Below the pieces are notes generated by a model. It searched no databases and had not been told where the DNA came from. It saw only the letters and a list, made by a program, of their open reading frames with translations. Source: Echinarachnius parma (lineage: Eukaryota > Echinodermata > Echinoidea > Clypeasteroida > Echinarachniidae). Taken from it: DNA of 64,000 nt. The stretch is from positions 31,001-95,000 of the forward strand of contig JBAMJV010002925.1 of NCBI GenBank assembly GCA_037951105.1. Reading direction: 5' to 3'. Shown one piece after another: positions 15,193 to 26,251 of this stretch. Position 1 is the stretch's first letter, and the number at the start of each line of letters is the position of its first letter. Both the position numbers and the translations under genes were made by a program.

Positions 15193-15346
15193 GATAATAC
15201 AAAACCGTTATGAATTCGGCGATACAGCAAAATATGTACCACATAGCCGATTTCTATCCTTCAGGGTTATAAAAGCTTCTGATTACAAGATGACTGAAAA
15301 CTAAGGTGTTTCATGGACGAGGACCGCATATTAGGGTTTTAAATAG

Positions 15347-15420
15347 CTGCCGCTCAGGCGGTAGAGCGCCGTTCTATATCAATCCGGAGGTCTCGGGTTT
15401 ATATCCCGGATGAATCCCAT
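15347..15420 (+). repeat. tRNA-like relic, plus strand
   Basis: It contains GCTCAGGCGGTAGAGCGCC (A-box region) and a T-arm-like TCTCGGGTTTATATCCCG in which the usual TTCGA of the B box is mutated. It is the inverted partner of 15133-15192. The stems are too poor for a working tRNA. Confidence 0.5.
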
Positions 15421-15507
15421 TTGCCTTGCTCCTTTTTATTTGTATTATATTATATTTCTCGTCAGTTTCTCTATGTAAATCATAATAATAAATGTATTTT
15501 ATATCTC

Positions 15508-16020
15508 TGTCTTTCTTGTGAGATAATGAGAAACTGAGTGTAAAATTTGAAAGAGCATAATATTTTAGTTACAGAATACACTTTATTTGATCAAAATCGG
15601 TTCAGAAACGGCTGAAATATCCATAAACGTAACCATTTGTAATAAATGTGGGGGCCCACAAATATTAGCTAATTTTGAACCAACCGTTACATTTTTTACA
15701 AATGCTTCCTCTTTTCAAAAATTTTCAAAAGAAGTTGTTTAATAGTTGTTGATGATCTCTCTATCTAATCACTATTTTTAGAAACCTTCACATGCACAAT
15801 TGTTTTTATTTAAAATGGTTTAAACCAATTTGTCTTTAGAGAGCGCCATCTTAAGTTTGAACGCCTCTGTTTGAATGATAAAAGGCTTTTTACTCAGTCG
15901 TTTATGATTTTGAATTCCTTTCAAGCATGGTATAGTTATATATATATTAGTTTGTAATGTAATGGTGCACGTTTTGGTTACGCAAATTCAGTTTTACCAA
16001 AACAGAACTCAACTATCCCT
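15508..16020 (+). mobile_element. TTAA-MITE family 1, left-truncated copy
   Basis: The right end, TTTTACCAAAACAGAACTC followed by AACTATCCCT, sits directly before TTAA (16021-16024). The interior follows copy 11032-11566. The left terminal repeat is missing. Confidence 0.7.
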
Positions 16021-16629
16021 TTAAAGTGGAAATATTCAAGATAAGGTGGACGCTTGGGACCGTTTCCATCTGGTATATGCCAAACCGTACACGTATGCAG
16101 TGGTGTCAAACTTATAGATAATTACACTAAACTATATAGCAAAGAGAGAGAGAGCGAGAAAGAGAGAGAGAGAGGGGGGTGAGACTGGATAAAGAGGGGG
16201 GGGGGGGGGGGGGGGGGTTGTGCTTATTCGCGAGTATTCCAATTTCCAAATCAGTCAATTCAATCAATGGCAGTTTATTTGTTTGTCGGGCTAGCACACG
16301 GCCTGTCATAAAAACAAAAATCTAAAATGAAAATGAAACAAAACACGAACTAGATAACTACCGTGTATTGTTTACATTAACAGTAGAGGACCAACTGAGA
16401 TGAAATATCATTGTCATTGACAACTTGATATTCGCCATTAAAAATCACTAGACTGTGCATTTATAGATTGTTTGTTGAAAGGATGCAATTAATAATGAAT
16501 TAATGATGAATACAACAGCCAAACTTCATAAATCATGCTGTGATAATATCAACCCGAGCCTGCTCCGTCGGTGTGCATGGCAGGCGTGAAATGTCAACAA
16601 ACCTACAAAGGCCAGGCAAACTAAACGCA

Positions 16630-17240
16630 TGCTATTTTCTGTTCATCTCTATTAGTGTACTGTACACATCAACTATTTGTAAACCATTTGACCCAAACAT
16701 ATTTTGTTTAGTTTGAAACATTTTAGTAATTATTTGTCTCCATATTGTGAAGTCCCCTCTTCTGAAAACCTCTCCAGAGTAGAATTATATTGTTGACCTG
16801 TTGTGACATCATCAGCCATTCACTACTCAGTTACAAAGAAGTTACCTTCACCCAAGCTGAGTGCCTAATCACAATAGCATCAAACAGTTGAATAAAGTAC
16901 CAACTCACACACCTTCAATTTCAATAGCTGTAGCTATGTCTGAAGAAAAGCACTGTATAAGCTATTGCATGGAGGTATGCAGGGCATGCTTTTGCGTGGT
17001 TGTTGTTGTTGTACTTTCATCTTTTGTTTATCTCATGGTAGCTGACAAGTGATTGACAGATGATGTCACAACAGGTCAACAATATAGTTTACTCTGGAGG
17101 GTTTTTTATGAGGTGGGGCTTACCAACATGAAGAAAAATAAATGATAACATGTTTAAAAATATACAAAACATATTTAGGTCAAACCGTTTACAAATATTG
17201 AATGTGTACACTAATAGATATGAACAGAAGTCAACATGCA
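16630..17240. repeat. Foldback element upstream of gene B
   Basis: Nested inverted repeats: GTTGACCTGTTGTGACATCA near 16790 pairs with TGATGTCACAACAGGTCAAC near 17062, and CTATTAGTGTACTGTACACAT near 16650 pairs with sequence near 17205. The region lies about 530 bp before the start codon of gene B and could influence its promoter. Confidence 0.7.
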
Positions 17241-17772
17241 TTTTGTTTACAGGGCCCTTTAAAACAAAGTAATACATTGTAAAACCAACAAACGCAAACA
17301 TGTTTTACAGTGCTATATTGCGAACGTATTGCGCACGGTGTGATAAACACACTGACTCAGTATTACGCAGTACGCAAACACTAGCCTAGTCTTTGGTGGC
17401 GATACGCGGTGTAGCATTTTGATCAGTGCCTTTAACTCTCCACGCATAACATTGTTTAAAGTTATCGGCATACTAGATGCTCGCCATACCTATGTATGCT
17501 TAACATTGCTGTACTTTCGGTTCTGCATGTTGCTAAAGGTTACAAACAAATGGCTGTTGCTAATTGTTCAATAATGTTGATGTCAATCAAAAAAATATAA
17601 CAACCGTTTAACATATCGCCATATTCAAATCATCTTTGTTAAGCATCTGTCTAAAAGCATGTATTGCTCTCGGTTCGTGTTTAAATCGATCAAATTAAGC
17701 TTACTTTTCGCAAAAAATAATTAACGCATAATAGTTCTACACTCGTAACGTTTTAATTGAACAGATCCTACG

Positions 17773-17857
17773 ATGGGTTTTCTAAAATCTTTCGCGCTTT
17801 TTGTTTTCTTCATCTCATTCTTCGGATCTCAGAAGACGATGTTTGCTGCCGCTCAAG
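17773..17857 (+). CDS. Gene B exon 1: signal peptide
   Basis: The ATG opens MGFLKS followed by a strongly hydrophobic core, then [11 protein letters not shown] and a GT donor in phase 1. The last part of this exon is almost identical at DNA level to the first exon of gene C, and close to gene D, which fixes both the start and the donor. Confidence 0.85.
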
Positions 17858-20800
17858 GTTAGTGTCAAGCAATGTTGTTTACATATTGCTCCCAATTACG
17901 ATTTAAACAGGAAAGAAACGATCCTGTCATACATGCTTTATTTAGTAACTTTGACGTGCCTGTTTCAATGAAAATATATAATTCATGTTAATCACTGACA
18001 AAGCCTCTTTAACACCCTTTAGCGAAAGTGTAGCCTGTGTGTTACAAAATATAACATTATTTACAAGATTACAATGTTTTAAAATTACATTAGATGTGAG
18101 TATTTTGCCTTTTGTACGAACAAAATAAACGTATACAAATATGTATGATATTACTAATAATACTTAACATTTATATTTCGCATGTCCAGTTAAGACCGTT
18201 CAATGCGCTGTACAACCACTCCAATATAAAAACAAAATAAATACGTTTTTAAATGTCTTTTGAAATCTACTGTGTGGGACAACCAATATATAAATGCGAT
18301 TTTATTATTATTTGTCACGAAGTATTTTGTATACCTTGTCATGAAGTTTGTATTGCCATTTGGATTAATACAATGATGTTTTCAGGTGACATTGTTGGAG
18401 ATTGCAAACTGTGTTGTTGTGATTAAACGTACGTGGATGTTCCACTCAATTGTTTGTTCTTTTCCAGAATGTCCGCCGATATCAGTCGCATTTAGAATTC
18501 CCTCGAGCATGGGTTACCGGGTGACGCATTACGGACCAGGGGGCGTGACCACGTTTTACTGTCACCAGGGTTGGAACCTGATTCAGGACGGCAGATTTGT
18601 ATGCGATTTTGACGGCACGTGGGACGTAATTGAGGACCCAGTATGTGAAGATTCAGGAGGTAAATCATTATAATACATAAGGCATATAACATGTAATAAC
18701 CTATTTATAATTACTATAGCAATCAACTTTAGTCCAGCAGCCATGGAATTTAATGATGTTTCAATCGAATTAATGACCCGTCATTCAAATTCATGCATTG
18801 CCGCAGTATCGTTGGTATCGGTTTTTCAAATTCCGAAAAAGTGCAAGCAAATTCATGCATACGCTATGCTTTTATGAATAGACAGAGCGGTTCATTTATG
18901 GACACTCGATTTTGCGACTGTGCAGCCAAGTGTAAACTTGGTGCATACATTTTAACGCGGCATGGCCGGTCATGTATGATGAGCACGTTTGGAGGATTCG
19001 ATTTCATTTCGGGCCAAACAATTTTTACATTCATTTAAAATAACGCGGATGCTTTGTGCCTGTGTGTATATGTGTGTACACATAAGGGTGGGGGGGGGGG
19101 GGGGGGGAGGGGGGCATCTTTGTCGCCTTGAACTTTTATGAGAGACACATAGATGTATGCAATTCCCAGATGTTCGTAAATATTTATACAGACATATAAT
19201 TCGTCCTCCTGTTTTTATTCTATAAAAATCGAAATTTAGACCAATTATGTTTTAGTTTGCCCTAAAAGGGACATTATTTGGTTGGTTACGTTTTACCATT
19301 TTCCAAAAGTATGCATTTATATGTAGTTTCCTACCATAACGATGTTTACAATTGTAATGTCATCTACATCCCCACTTAGCTTTAAACATATTGTGTAAGG
19401 AGCATTACACGGAGTTAGGAGGCATTTTACCACTCCCCTCTCCGATAATTTGACAAACACTACATCATGCAATGTCATAAGCCAATGTGAAAATAACACA
19501 CGAAATTTAGAAAAATGATTTTTTAGATTGCCCTAAAAAGGTCGTTATTCGGTTTGTTAGGTTTGACCAATTTCCAAAATAATGAATGAATATGTAGTTT
19601 CCTATCATGACGATTTTTGCAATTGTAATGTCATCTTCATCCCCACAAACCCTACATCATAAGAAAAGGGGGAAATCTTTTAAACAAGAGTTACATGAAG
19701 CTCGTTGCCATAGGCACACTTTTATTTCCAGATGGACCGGAGTCCTTTCCCTCGAATTCCATTTTCTAATTCTCTAATTACAAGCAAAACATTTTTTTTT
19801 ACAATTTAACCCTTACCAATATTATTTTGTTTGTATAACTCTTGCGAATCATTTATGACTTGATTTGTCCCAAATATTATAACATGCATTTGTCTGAACA
19901 TGACTTAAGTTTGCCTAAATGCGATACGCCAATGCTTTAAGCCAATTTATTCCTGATCTCACATTTATTAAATTGAAAGCAGTAAATTGAAAATTGCATG
20001 TACATGTACACAAGCTGCAGCACCTTTTGCAGAAAACGTCAAGAAAAACGTTCTGTAATCTGAAGCTGCTGTGAACCAGTGATTGGCCTGTATGGATGTC
20101 TTTTATAGTGCTTTTTGCCTATATTAGAGTTTTGATTTATATCTCACCCATCTCAGCATATGGGCTATTGTTCACTATAGCGTATTTAAAAAAAACAAAT
20201 ACAAAAATACCCGAAAGGATATGCTATTTGTGCTAATTTACTTCCTCCGGGCGTAATTCTGAATGACTATTTGCGAATTCACGAATCGCACGAATTTGTT
20301 TGCTCCTATTATCAATAAGATTGACACGATCGCCAAATTGAGCGGGAACACTAAATTTAAAGTGATTATTTTGTTGATAAGTCGTTGGGTCGTCATAATA
20401 TAACCTCTCTTTGATAATCCTAACCCTAACCCTACACATATCTGGTTATACGTCATTTTTGGCTTGTGCATGACAATTTGTTTGAGAGTAAATGTTTACT
20501 GACGAATTCCCCCTATCCTATCAATAATTTACTGAAAAAAATGATATATTGATGTGCACTCCAAAGTATCATTCTACACTATTATTTTTTAATCCACATT
20601 TTATTACAAGATACATTTTTATTCTGTGGAAGATATTTTCTTTCATAGCTAATGAAATATACAATTAAGCATGCATGTGTTAAAATATGCTACAGTTTGA
20701 TAAGTAAGGTAAGCTTACATTTGATACAAACAATCCTGTTTTACACCGTGTCTTTTTAAAGATACATGTAGTAACGTTTTACCAATAATTCACAAAATGT

Positions 20801-23800
20801 ATCGGTCACAATTGTGACCCATATAGCTTGAACAGGCATGTCCTAATTTTCTGTGTTTGCGTTGATTTTGTTAAAATTGAAACTAACAAAACACTTTCCA
20901 ATCATTGTACAATAACATTAAATGTTAAAACTTTCACTTGACATCAACATTGTAGATATATCTGGTTGTGACAAAGTTATCATCGTTTCAGATTTAAAAA
21001 GAGCTCTTTAAAATGCATTTACTTTAGACTTTGTACAGGAGTGCCACCTCCTGCACCACCCTCTGGTTTCAAACTTCACATAGTTCTATGTCCCTTTAAG
21101 CAATAGGGTTACCTATAAAACTTTGCAGACATATATGGCTATCTGATAGGCCTTTAACAAGATATCAAATGTTCTTCAGAAATGTTTTCTGGTTTCGACA
21201 AAAAAAGGAAATGGTAGCAAAAACCCCAAATGCAACCACACACCCTATTCGAAGGTAAGTTTATAACGCATGACCATGTACACAATGTCATAGAGTACAG
21301 AAGCCTTGATGTCATGAAAACACTTTTTTAGAATTTTCAAATTTGGACTTCATTTTCAGAAAGAGCATAACAAATAATGTCCAAATACCGAAAATCAAAG
21401 GAATAGGTTACGTATTGGCTGATATATGCCCATCCGAATTGTTCCGAATGCATTTGACTTCAATGGGCCATCAGTGTTATAGTGCACTGGTTCCTAAGTT
21501 TATGAACCAGTGCACTATAACACTGATTGCCCATTGACCAACAAATCATTCCGATGGGCATATCTCAGCCAATACGTAACCTATTCCTTTGATTTTCGGC
21601 ATTTGGACATTATTTGTTATGTTCTTTCTGAAAATGAAGTCCAAATTTGAAAATTCTAAAAAAAATGTTTATGACATCATTTATGACATCACACTTCTGT
21701 ACTCTATAGGGTAACCATTTTAAATACAATAATATCCTGGCCTTGACAAGGCTATTTTTTGGAAATTAAATCGGAATGTTTTTTTAGATCAGTTAAACGA
21801 TATTTAAATTACTACTACCAATTGCCATCAGGTACATTTTAAAACCCACATAATTGGGAACATGTTTTAATAACCCAACGACTTTAGCTTATCATTTCAT
21901 TTCTGTTTCCTCTCAGATTTATACGTTGGAGGCTTGGCAGACTGGCAAATTGCCTGGATCATCTTCGGTATAGTGCTTATATTAGCTGCTGTGGTGGCGG
22001 TAATCAAGAAGAAGAAGAGCAATTCCTCAGAAGTCGGGTAATTGAAACATTTTGTAATGCCTAATCCGAAGAAATATTTAGATTGCGAACAACAAACAAA
22101 CAACACGCACATTATTAACACACTTATCTTGTTAATATAAACATTACTGTGTAACTTTCTAATAAAGCACTACTATCCTTAATCAGTTTATCATCATGCA
22201 TTACTGAAAAGGGCATCTGAGTTGGTAATGTGAAACATTTTTCCAAAATGACATCTGCAAGACATGTCCGCGCTTGCTTTTGAAAGACGAGATGAGCTCG
22301 GCTTTGAAGTTAGCTATAATGTCGGGCGTGATTATTTTGTTATTCTGGAAGGTAACCTATTAAGCTAGTTGGAATATGTAAATAACTATATAACGTCGTT
22401 GAGGAAATGTTTTATGTGCTTACTGAAATAATCAAAGGACCTACGGCATCATGACAAAGTGTAGCTGCAAGCGTTTTATATTGTGACCATTTTATTTCTT
22501 GGCACGATTACTTCAGATTGCTCTAGGGATAGTACAGTGTTGGTAAAATTTAATTTTAGTAACCAAACTATGCACCATAAAATGACAAAGCCATATCTAT
22601 AAGTTCACAATGGACAACAGGCTTACGGAATTACAAACAAAGACAAAGAGCTGTTATCATTTAAAAACAGCCTTTAAAACACAAGAAGGTGATCTCGAAA
22701 AACACATTGTTTTCACCCATATTCAATTAATGTACGATTCCACATTATTCCGATCGGCTATATTTGTGGTATTTCGATGAAATAAGGTTTATACTGTCAC
22801 TAACCATATCAAGGCCGGATTATGTTGGCTATGCTCTGACCGAAGGTGGGGGGGGGGGGGGCACCCCCTAAGATATCAGCCGTCGAACGCGCGGCCGCCA
22901 CACAATTTGGCACGCAGATAGATTACAACATAATCTACCAGATTTCAATGTCACTTCTGTTATTAAATATTCAATTATAATAAATCATGCAAATTTATGA
23001 CAAAATCACGTTTTGTCTGTAAATCACTCAATATTGCTCAGAATTGTGTTCATAAATATTCTTTTTTAATATTAAACATTGTGACAACTAACATTTTCCT
23101 GATGTATATCCGTGTTTTGTGAATTGCTTATGTATTTCTTTGTTTTTTCGACTTCTGGTTTTTAATGGGTTTTTTTTTTCAATGGAATGAATTATTGACC
23201 ATTATCCAATCATTTTCAGCCCAAAATCAAATGATTGCAGTGAGTGGAATGAACAATCATGAAAGTTTTGTGTATTATATAGGAAAACAATAATTTCCGA
23301 AGGATTTGTACACAAATCATACAAGTTAGCGATTTCAACAAAAAATAACTCATAAAGTCGCGCGGCAATACCTGCGCGCGTTGCGGAATTACCACGCGAA
23401 GTGTTGAAGGGTTGGATTCCACCCCCTCCCCTTCCCCCGGCCTGGTTAGGGTTAAAACTGGATGCTTTTTCAGATTTGACACTCAGTTTCATAACTACAT
23501 AACAATACAAATATTTATCAAAGTGACCTCTATACCAACACTCAACTTTCCCATTAAATGAATATATAATATACTCCGCAAAAAAAGAAACTGGACACTT
23601 GTATAAATTGAAATCTTTTATATTAATTTATGATAAAGTGTACATTATCATATATCAAATTAAAGGGAATTTAGTCCTCCACATGCAGGGTTTAAATTAA
23701 AGGTGTAATAATTTGTGCATGAAATGCCATGGTCAATTAACAATAGCAAGGTCTGTTTTCAAAAATAGCAAAAACAATGGAGGTCCACACCATTCGACTG

Positions 23801-25942
23801 AAATGATAGTAAGCGTTTCACTTAAAACAAGATGTGTGGGACAAGTAAATTATGACATTATTTAACTTGATCGTTATGAACAAACTCTGAAAATACCAAT
23901 TTGTCAATAAAACGACCAGTTTATGAGAGCATCATCATACTGGTCTGTATTAGAGGCATGGAAGCTTGTCTGTTTCATGTGTCCCCTGCAATTTTAACCA
24001 TAGTTACCTAGAGAAATGTCTGCCCAACTGTTTGACAAAGGGTGACATCAGGTTTTGAAGATCTTTGGACTACGATATAATTCTTGAGAAGAATTTATCC
24101 AATTTTCATGCTGAAATAAGGGCACAAACTTTGGTTTTGACTAATAAACCTTTGCCATGGAATTCCCCATTTTGTTACTTTTGGATGAAAATAAAACCTA
24201 TAACGTTTACAATTTGTCTTCATTTATACTTTGTATTGAGATGAAGATATGAAATGTCATATTTGTAATGACAAATTATGCCATGTCATGAATATAGCGT
24301 TTTAGATTATGCTTTTCAACATTTATATGGTTGAGTGAATGTTCCATTTTTGCTATTTTTGAAAACAGACCTTGCTGTGGTTAATTGACCGTGACAAGTC
24401 ATGCATGAATGATTTCATCTGGATTTTATACCAATATTGAAGAGGGTCATTTTATCTTTAATTTGATATATATATATATATCTATGTTTAATTTTGAGCG
24501 TTGTAGAGTTATAATTTTAATTAGAAAATGGTTTCGTTATCCAAATTTTACCAAAACTGTACTATCCCTTTGAATATGTAAACGTATCGCCTTTTCAGAA
24601 AAATACATGCACAATAAACTTGGTCTGTGGAAGCGTAGCAAAGACATACTTTTCCTGAAGCAAAATTTTGTCCTGGTTTTGGTCTAAATTAACAAATAAT
24701 TGTAATCTTCGCAGTAAGTCATTCTCTAGAATCACGCGCTCGCCGTTGTTGATTTGATAATATGTATATTTCGGTTTCTATATTCCCTGATATTTTGAAA
24801 TGCAGTGTGCCCTCCAGCAGTCCCGGTAATGCTGTACCACCAGTTCACACTACCATACACGCGTGAGTTATGTTTATAGCATTGTTTGTTGATAAATGTA
24901 CTCACAATCTTGCCCCAGGTTATTCACATACATTATTAAGTGTTCCTACACAAGCCAATTATAATTTCAGTTTAAAAGTAGACACATCAATGTTAATGGT
25001 TCCCATAACAAAATTTAAAGGGTGGGGAACGTAGTTTTCATTTTGCTGGCCCTATGGTGTGGAATAGTCTGCCATTAGAATAAAGGTTGTCCCCCACAGT
25101 AGATATATTTAAAAGAGATTTTAAACACGTATTTATTTTTGTTGTAGATTGGAGAGGTTGTACAGCGCATTTAACATTTATTAACTGGAAATGCGCTATA
25201 TAAGTGTCAATTATTATTCTTATTATTATCATTATACAGGGTGCCCCCCAAAAAAGAAAAAAAAAAAAAACAACAGTGGGTCGGGATACTTTCCATAATA
25301 AAGACACATGATGACATATCATCGAGTAACGATCAATGCGTGTGCCGTTGTTAGTACCTCGTCTTTGTTCAACACAGCTGAATGCGCACTAACAATGGCA
25401 CACGCATTGATCGATTTTTGACGTAATGACGGGCAGTAAGTTCCAATATGTGTCTTTATCATGGCAAGTACCCAGATACGTTTTTTTTTGTGGGGCCATC
25501 CTACTAAGTAAAGCAGCCGAATTTATCCTCTCTACCTTTTAATGGACTTGCTTAAACTGTCCAGGGAAATGCATTCAGCCTAGTTTCGATTAAATTAGCC
25601 CATTCCGGATTTTGGGGCATAATATATGTATATAATTTTGTTGGCAGGAATCATGGTATTCTTGATTTTTGGTAAACGACATTAGCTCTTCGGAAAATAA
25701 TAACAAGACCCCCATGTTAACCTTGTACATAATTTATGCATATTCTTAATATTGTTTATTTTACTATTAAATTTGGTGATTTTAAAAATATATTTTTATC
25801 ATGTTATTATAACTTACCATCAATAATGCTGTAACCACTATTATTATTATAAACATTTATGTTGTAATCATTAGTAGGTGTAGTAATCATGTTTGTTTAT
25901 CATGTTACATTTCTTTACAAATGTTTGTTTTGCCGCAGCTGA
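17773..25942 (+). CDS. Gene B: CCP-domain single-pass membrane protein (152 aa)
   Basis: Five coding exons join in phase: 17773-17857 (signal peptide), 18468-18659 (CCP), 21917-22037 (TM), 24806-24862 (tail) and 25939-25942 (last codon plus TGA). Predicted residues 1-28 are a signal peptide with an FALFVFFISFFG core ending AAAQ, 29-92 one CCP domain, about 105-122 a hydrophobic helix, followed by a KKKK stop-transfer signal. The tail of about 29 residues is Ser/Pro-rich and contains PPVH (144-147) where gene D has PPVY. There is no SRCR exon between signal and CCP exons (intron 610 bp). It could act as a short cell-surface binding protein. The ligand is unknown. It is the smallest complete member of the array. 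AATAAA at 26246 is a possible poly(A) signal. Confidence 0.72.
18468..18659 (+). CDS. Gene B exon 2: CCP (sushi) domain
   Basis: Acceptor TTTTCCAG, donor GAG|GTAAAT, 192 nt, phase 1 at both ends. Four cysteines (ECPP, FYC, FVC, PVC) and a GTW tryptophan before the last cysteine fit a complete CCP module. The HYGPGGV motif is shared with gene A. Confidence 0.9.
18660..21916 (+). other. Gene B intron 2
   Basis: It holds a poly-G tract (about 19089-19113), a diverged tandem repeat of about 277 bp period (19230-19378 and 19506-19650), two or three telomere-like CCTAAC units near 20420 (too few to mean anything) and a large foldback (21283-21715). No exon seen. Confidence 0.6.
21283..21715. repeat. 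Long hairpin (foldback) in gene B intron 2
   Basis: The arms are about 190-200 bp with a very short centre around 21494 (CCTAAGTTTA between GAACCAGTGCACTATAAC-type arms). Outer ends match as TAGAGTACAGAAG and CTTCTGTACTCTA. Few mismatches occur over the inner 150 bp, so the insertion is fairly young. If transcribed with the intron it forms one long double-stranded stem. Confidence 0.88.
21917..22037 (+). CDS. Gene B exon 3: transmembrane segment
   Basis: Acceptor TCTCAG, donor GG|GTAATT. The translation gives GGLADWQIAW and then an I/V/L/A helix of about 20 residues followed by KKKKSNSSEV. It is similar to gene C's TM exon (IKKKNNSS). Confidence 0.82.
22525..24569 (+). mobile_element. MITE family 1 copy carrying a nested element
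   Basis: The left end AGGGATAGTACAGTGTTGGTA and right end ACCAAAACTGTACTATCCCT are inverted repeats of family 1. They lie 2 kb apart instead of about 540 bp, because another foldback (about 23640-24480) and further sequence were inserted between them. Confidence 0.7.
23640..24480. repeat. Nested foldback element
   Basis: GGTCAATTAACAATAGCAAG and following bases near 23730 pair with the reverse complement near 24355 (GCTATTTTTGAAAACAGACC). Outer ends TATCAAATTAAAGGGA and TTTAATTTGATATA also pair. The spacer is about 550 bp and has no ORF. Confidence 0.75.
24806..24862 (+). CDS. Gene B exon 4: cytoplasmic tail
   Basis: Acceptor AAATGCAG, donor GC|GTGAGT. It reads GVPSSSPGNAVPPVHTTIHA with the flanking bases. 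It aligns with exon 7 of gene D around N-A-A/V-PPV, and the Tyr of D's PPVY is His here. Confidence 0.65.
25230..25500. repeat. Small foldback element in gene B intron 4
   Basis: Ends GTGCCCCCCAAAAAA and TTTTTTTTGTGGGGCC are inverted. Inside, GATCAATGCGTGTGCC near 25329 pairs with GGCACACGCATTGATC near 25396. AAAGACACAT and ATGTGTCTTT form an intermediate pair. Confidence 0.75.
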
Positions 25943-26251
25943 TTGCTCTCCGGTGATGCTTCGGTTCTTCCCTATTGCAACGGCATGATCATCCATCACC
26001 TATGGCTTACCTGCCTGCTACCCCGCCATTCTGATCACCGGACATGCACTTTGACCAATTGTATTGTACAAACAAATATATAATTTTTAATGTAACCGAG
26101 CAAAACAAAAAGTAAACTACAACAAAAATCGAACCCGAGACTTCTGGATTGCTATGCCGGATGCTTTTACCATTGACCCACGAAAATCTTCAATTTTGTG
26201 TTAATTTTTTAACTCCATGGTCGCATTCGTTTTAAAAACTATTTTAATAAA
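25939..26251 (+). other. Gene B last exon: final codon, stop and 3' UTR
   Basis: Acceptor TGCCGCAG. With the carried GC it reads Ala then TGA (25940-25942). The first bases resemble the last exons of A and C. A candidate AATAAA lies at 26246-26251. The interval 26110-26172 contains a minus-strand tRNA-like relic (reverse strand CTCGGGTTCGAT, a good B box). Confidence 0.5.
26110..26172 (-). repeat. tRNA-like relic in the gene B 3' UTR
   Basis: The reverse strand carries a tRNA-like GTCTCGGGTTCGATTT T-arm and a weak D-arm (GGGTCAATGGTAAAAGC). It resembles the pair at 15133-15420. It is probably SINE-derived and not a working tRNA, because no acceptor stem forms. Confidence 0.45.

Larger units (their letters stand above)
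12801..16629. other. Intergenic region between genes A and B
   Basis: No gene seen. It holds a GTGGCGTAGC-ended G/C-tract element (13137-13308), a complete MITE family 2 copy (13700-14078) and an ATT-rich tail with a TATATAGCGC word (about 14660-14710). It also holds an inverted pair of tRNA-like relics (15133-15192 and 15347-15420), a truncated MITE family 1 copy (15508-16020) and a poly-G tract (about 16196-16217). Confidence 0.6.

Noticed and set aside
17858..18467. A hidden SRCR exon between signal and CCP exons of gene B
   Set aside because: I looked for GTCTGTG, GTGTGCCGT and CTGGTTGG words, as in genes C and D. None is there, and the intron is only 610 bp.
20421..20438. Telomere-like CCTAAC units
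   Set aside because: Only two to three units. This is expected by chance or as a minor interstitial trace.
15133..26172. Three possible tRNA genes
   Set aside because: A- and B-box-like words exist, but acceptor and anticodon stems do not form properly. SINE-derived relics are more likely.
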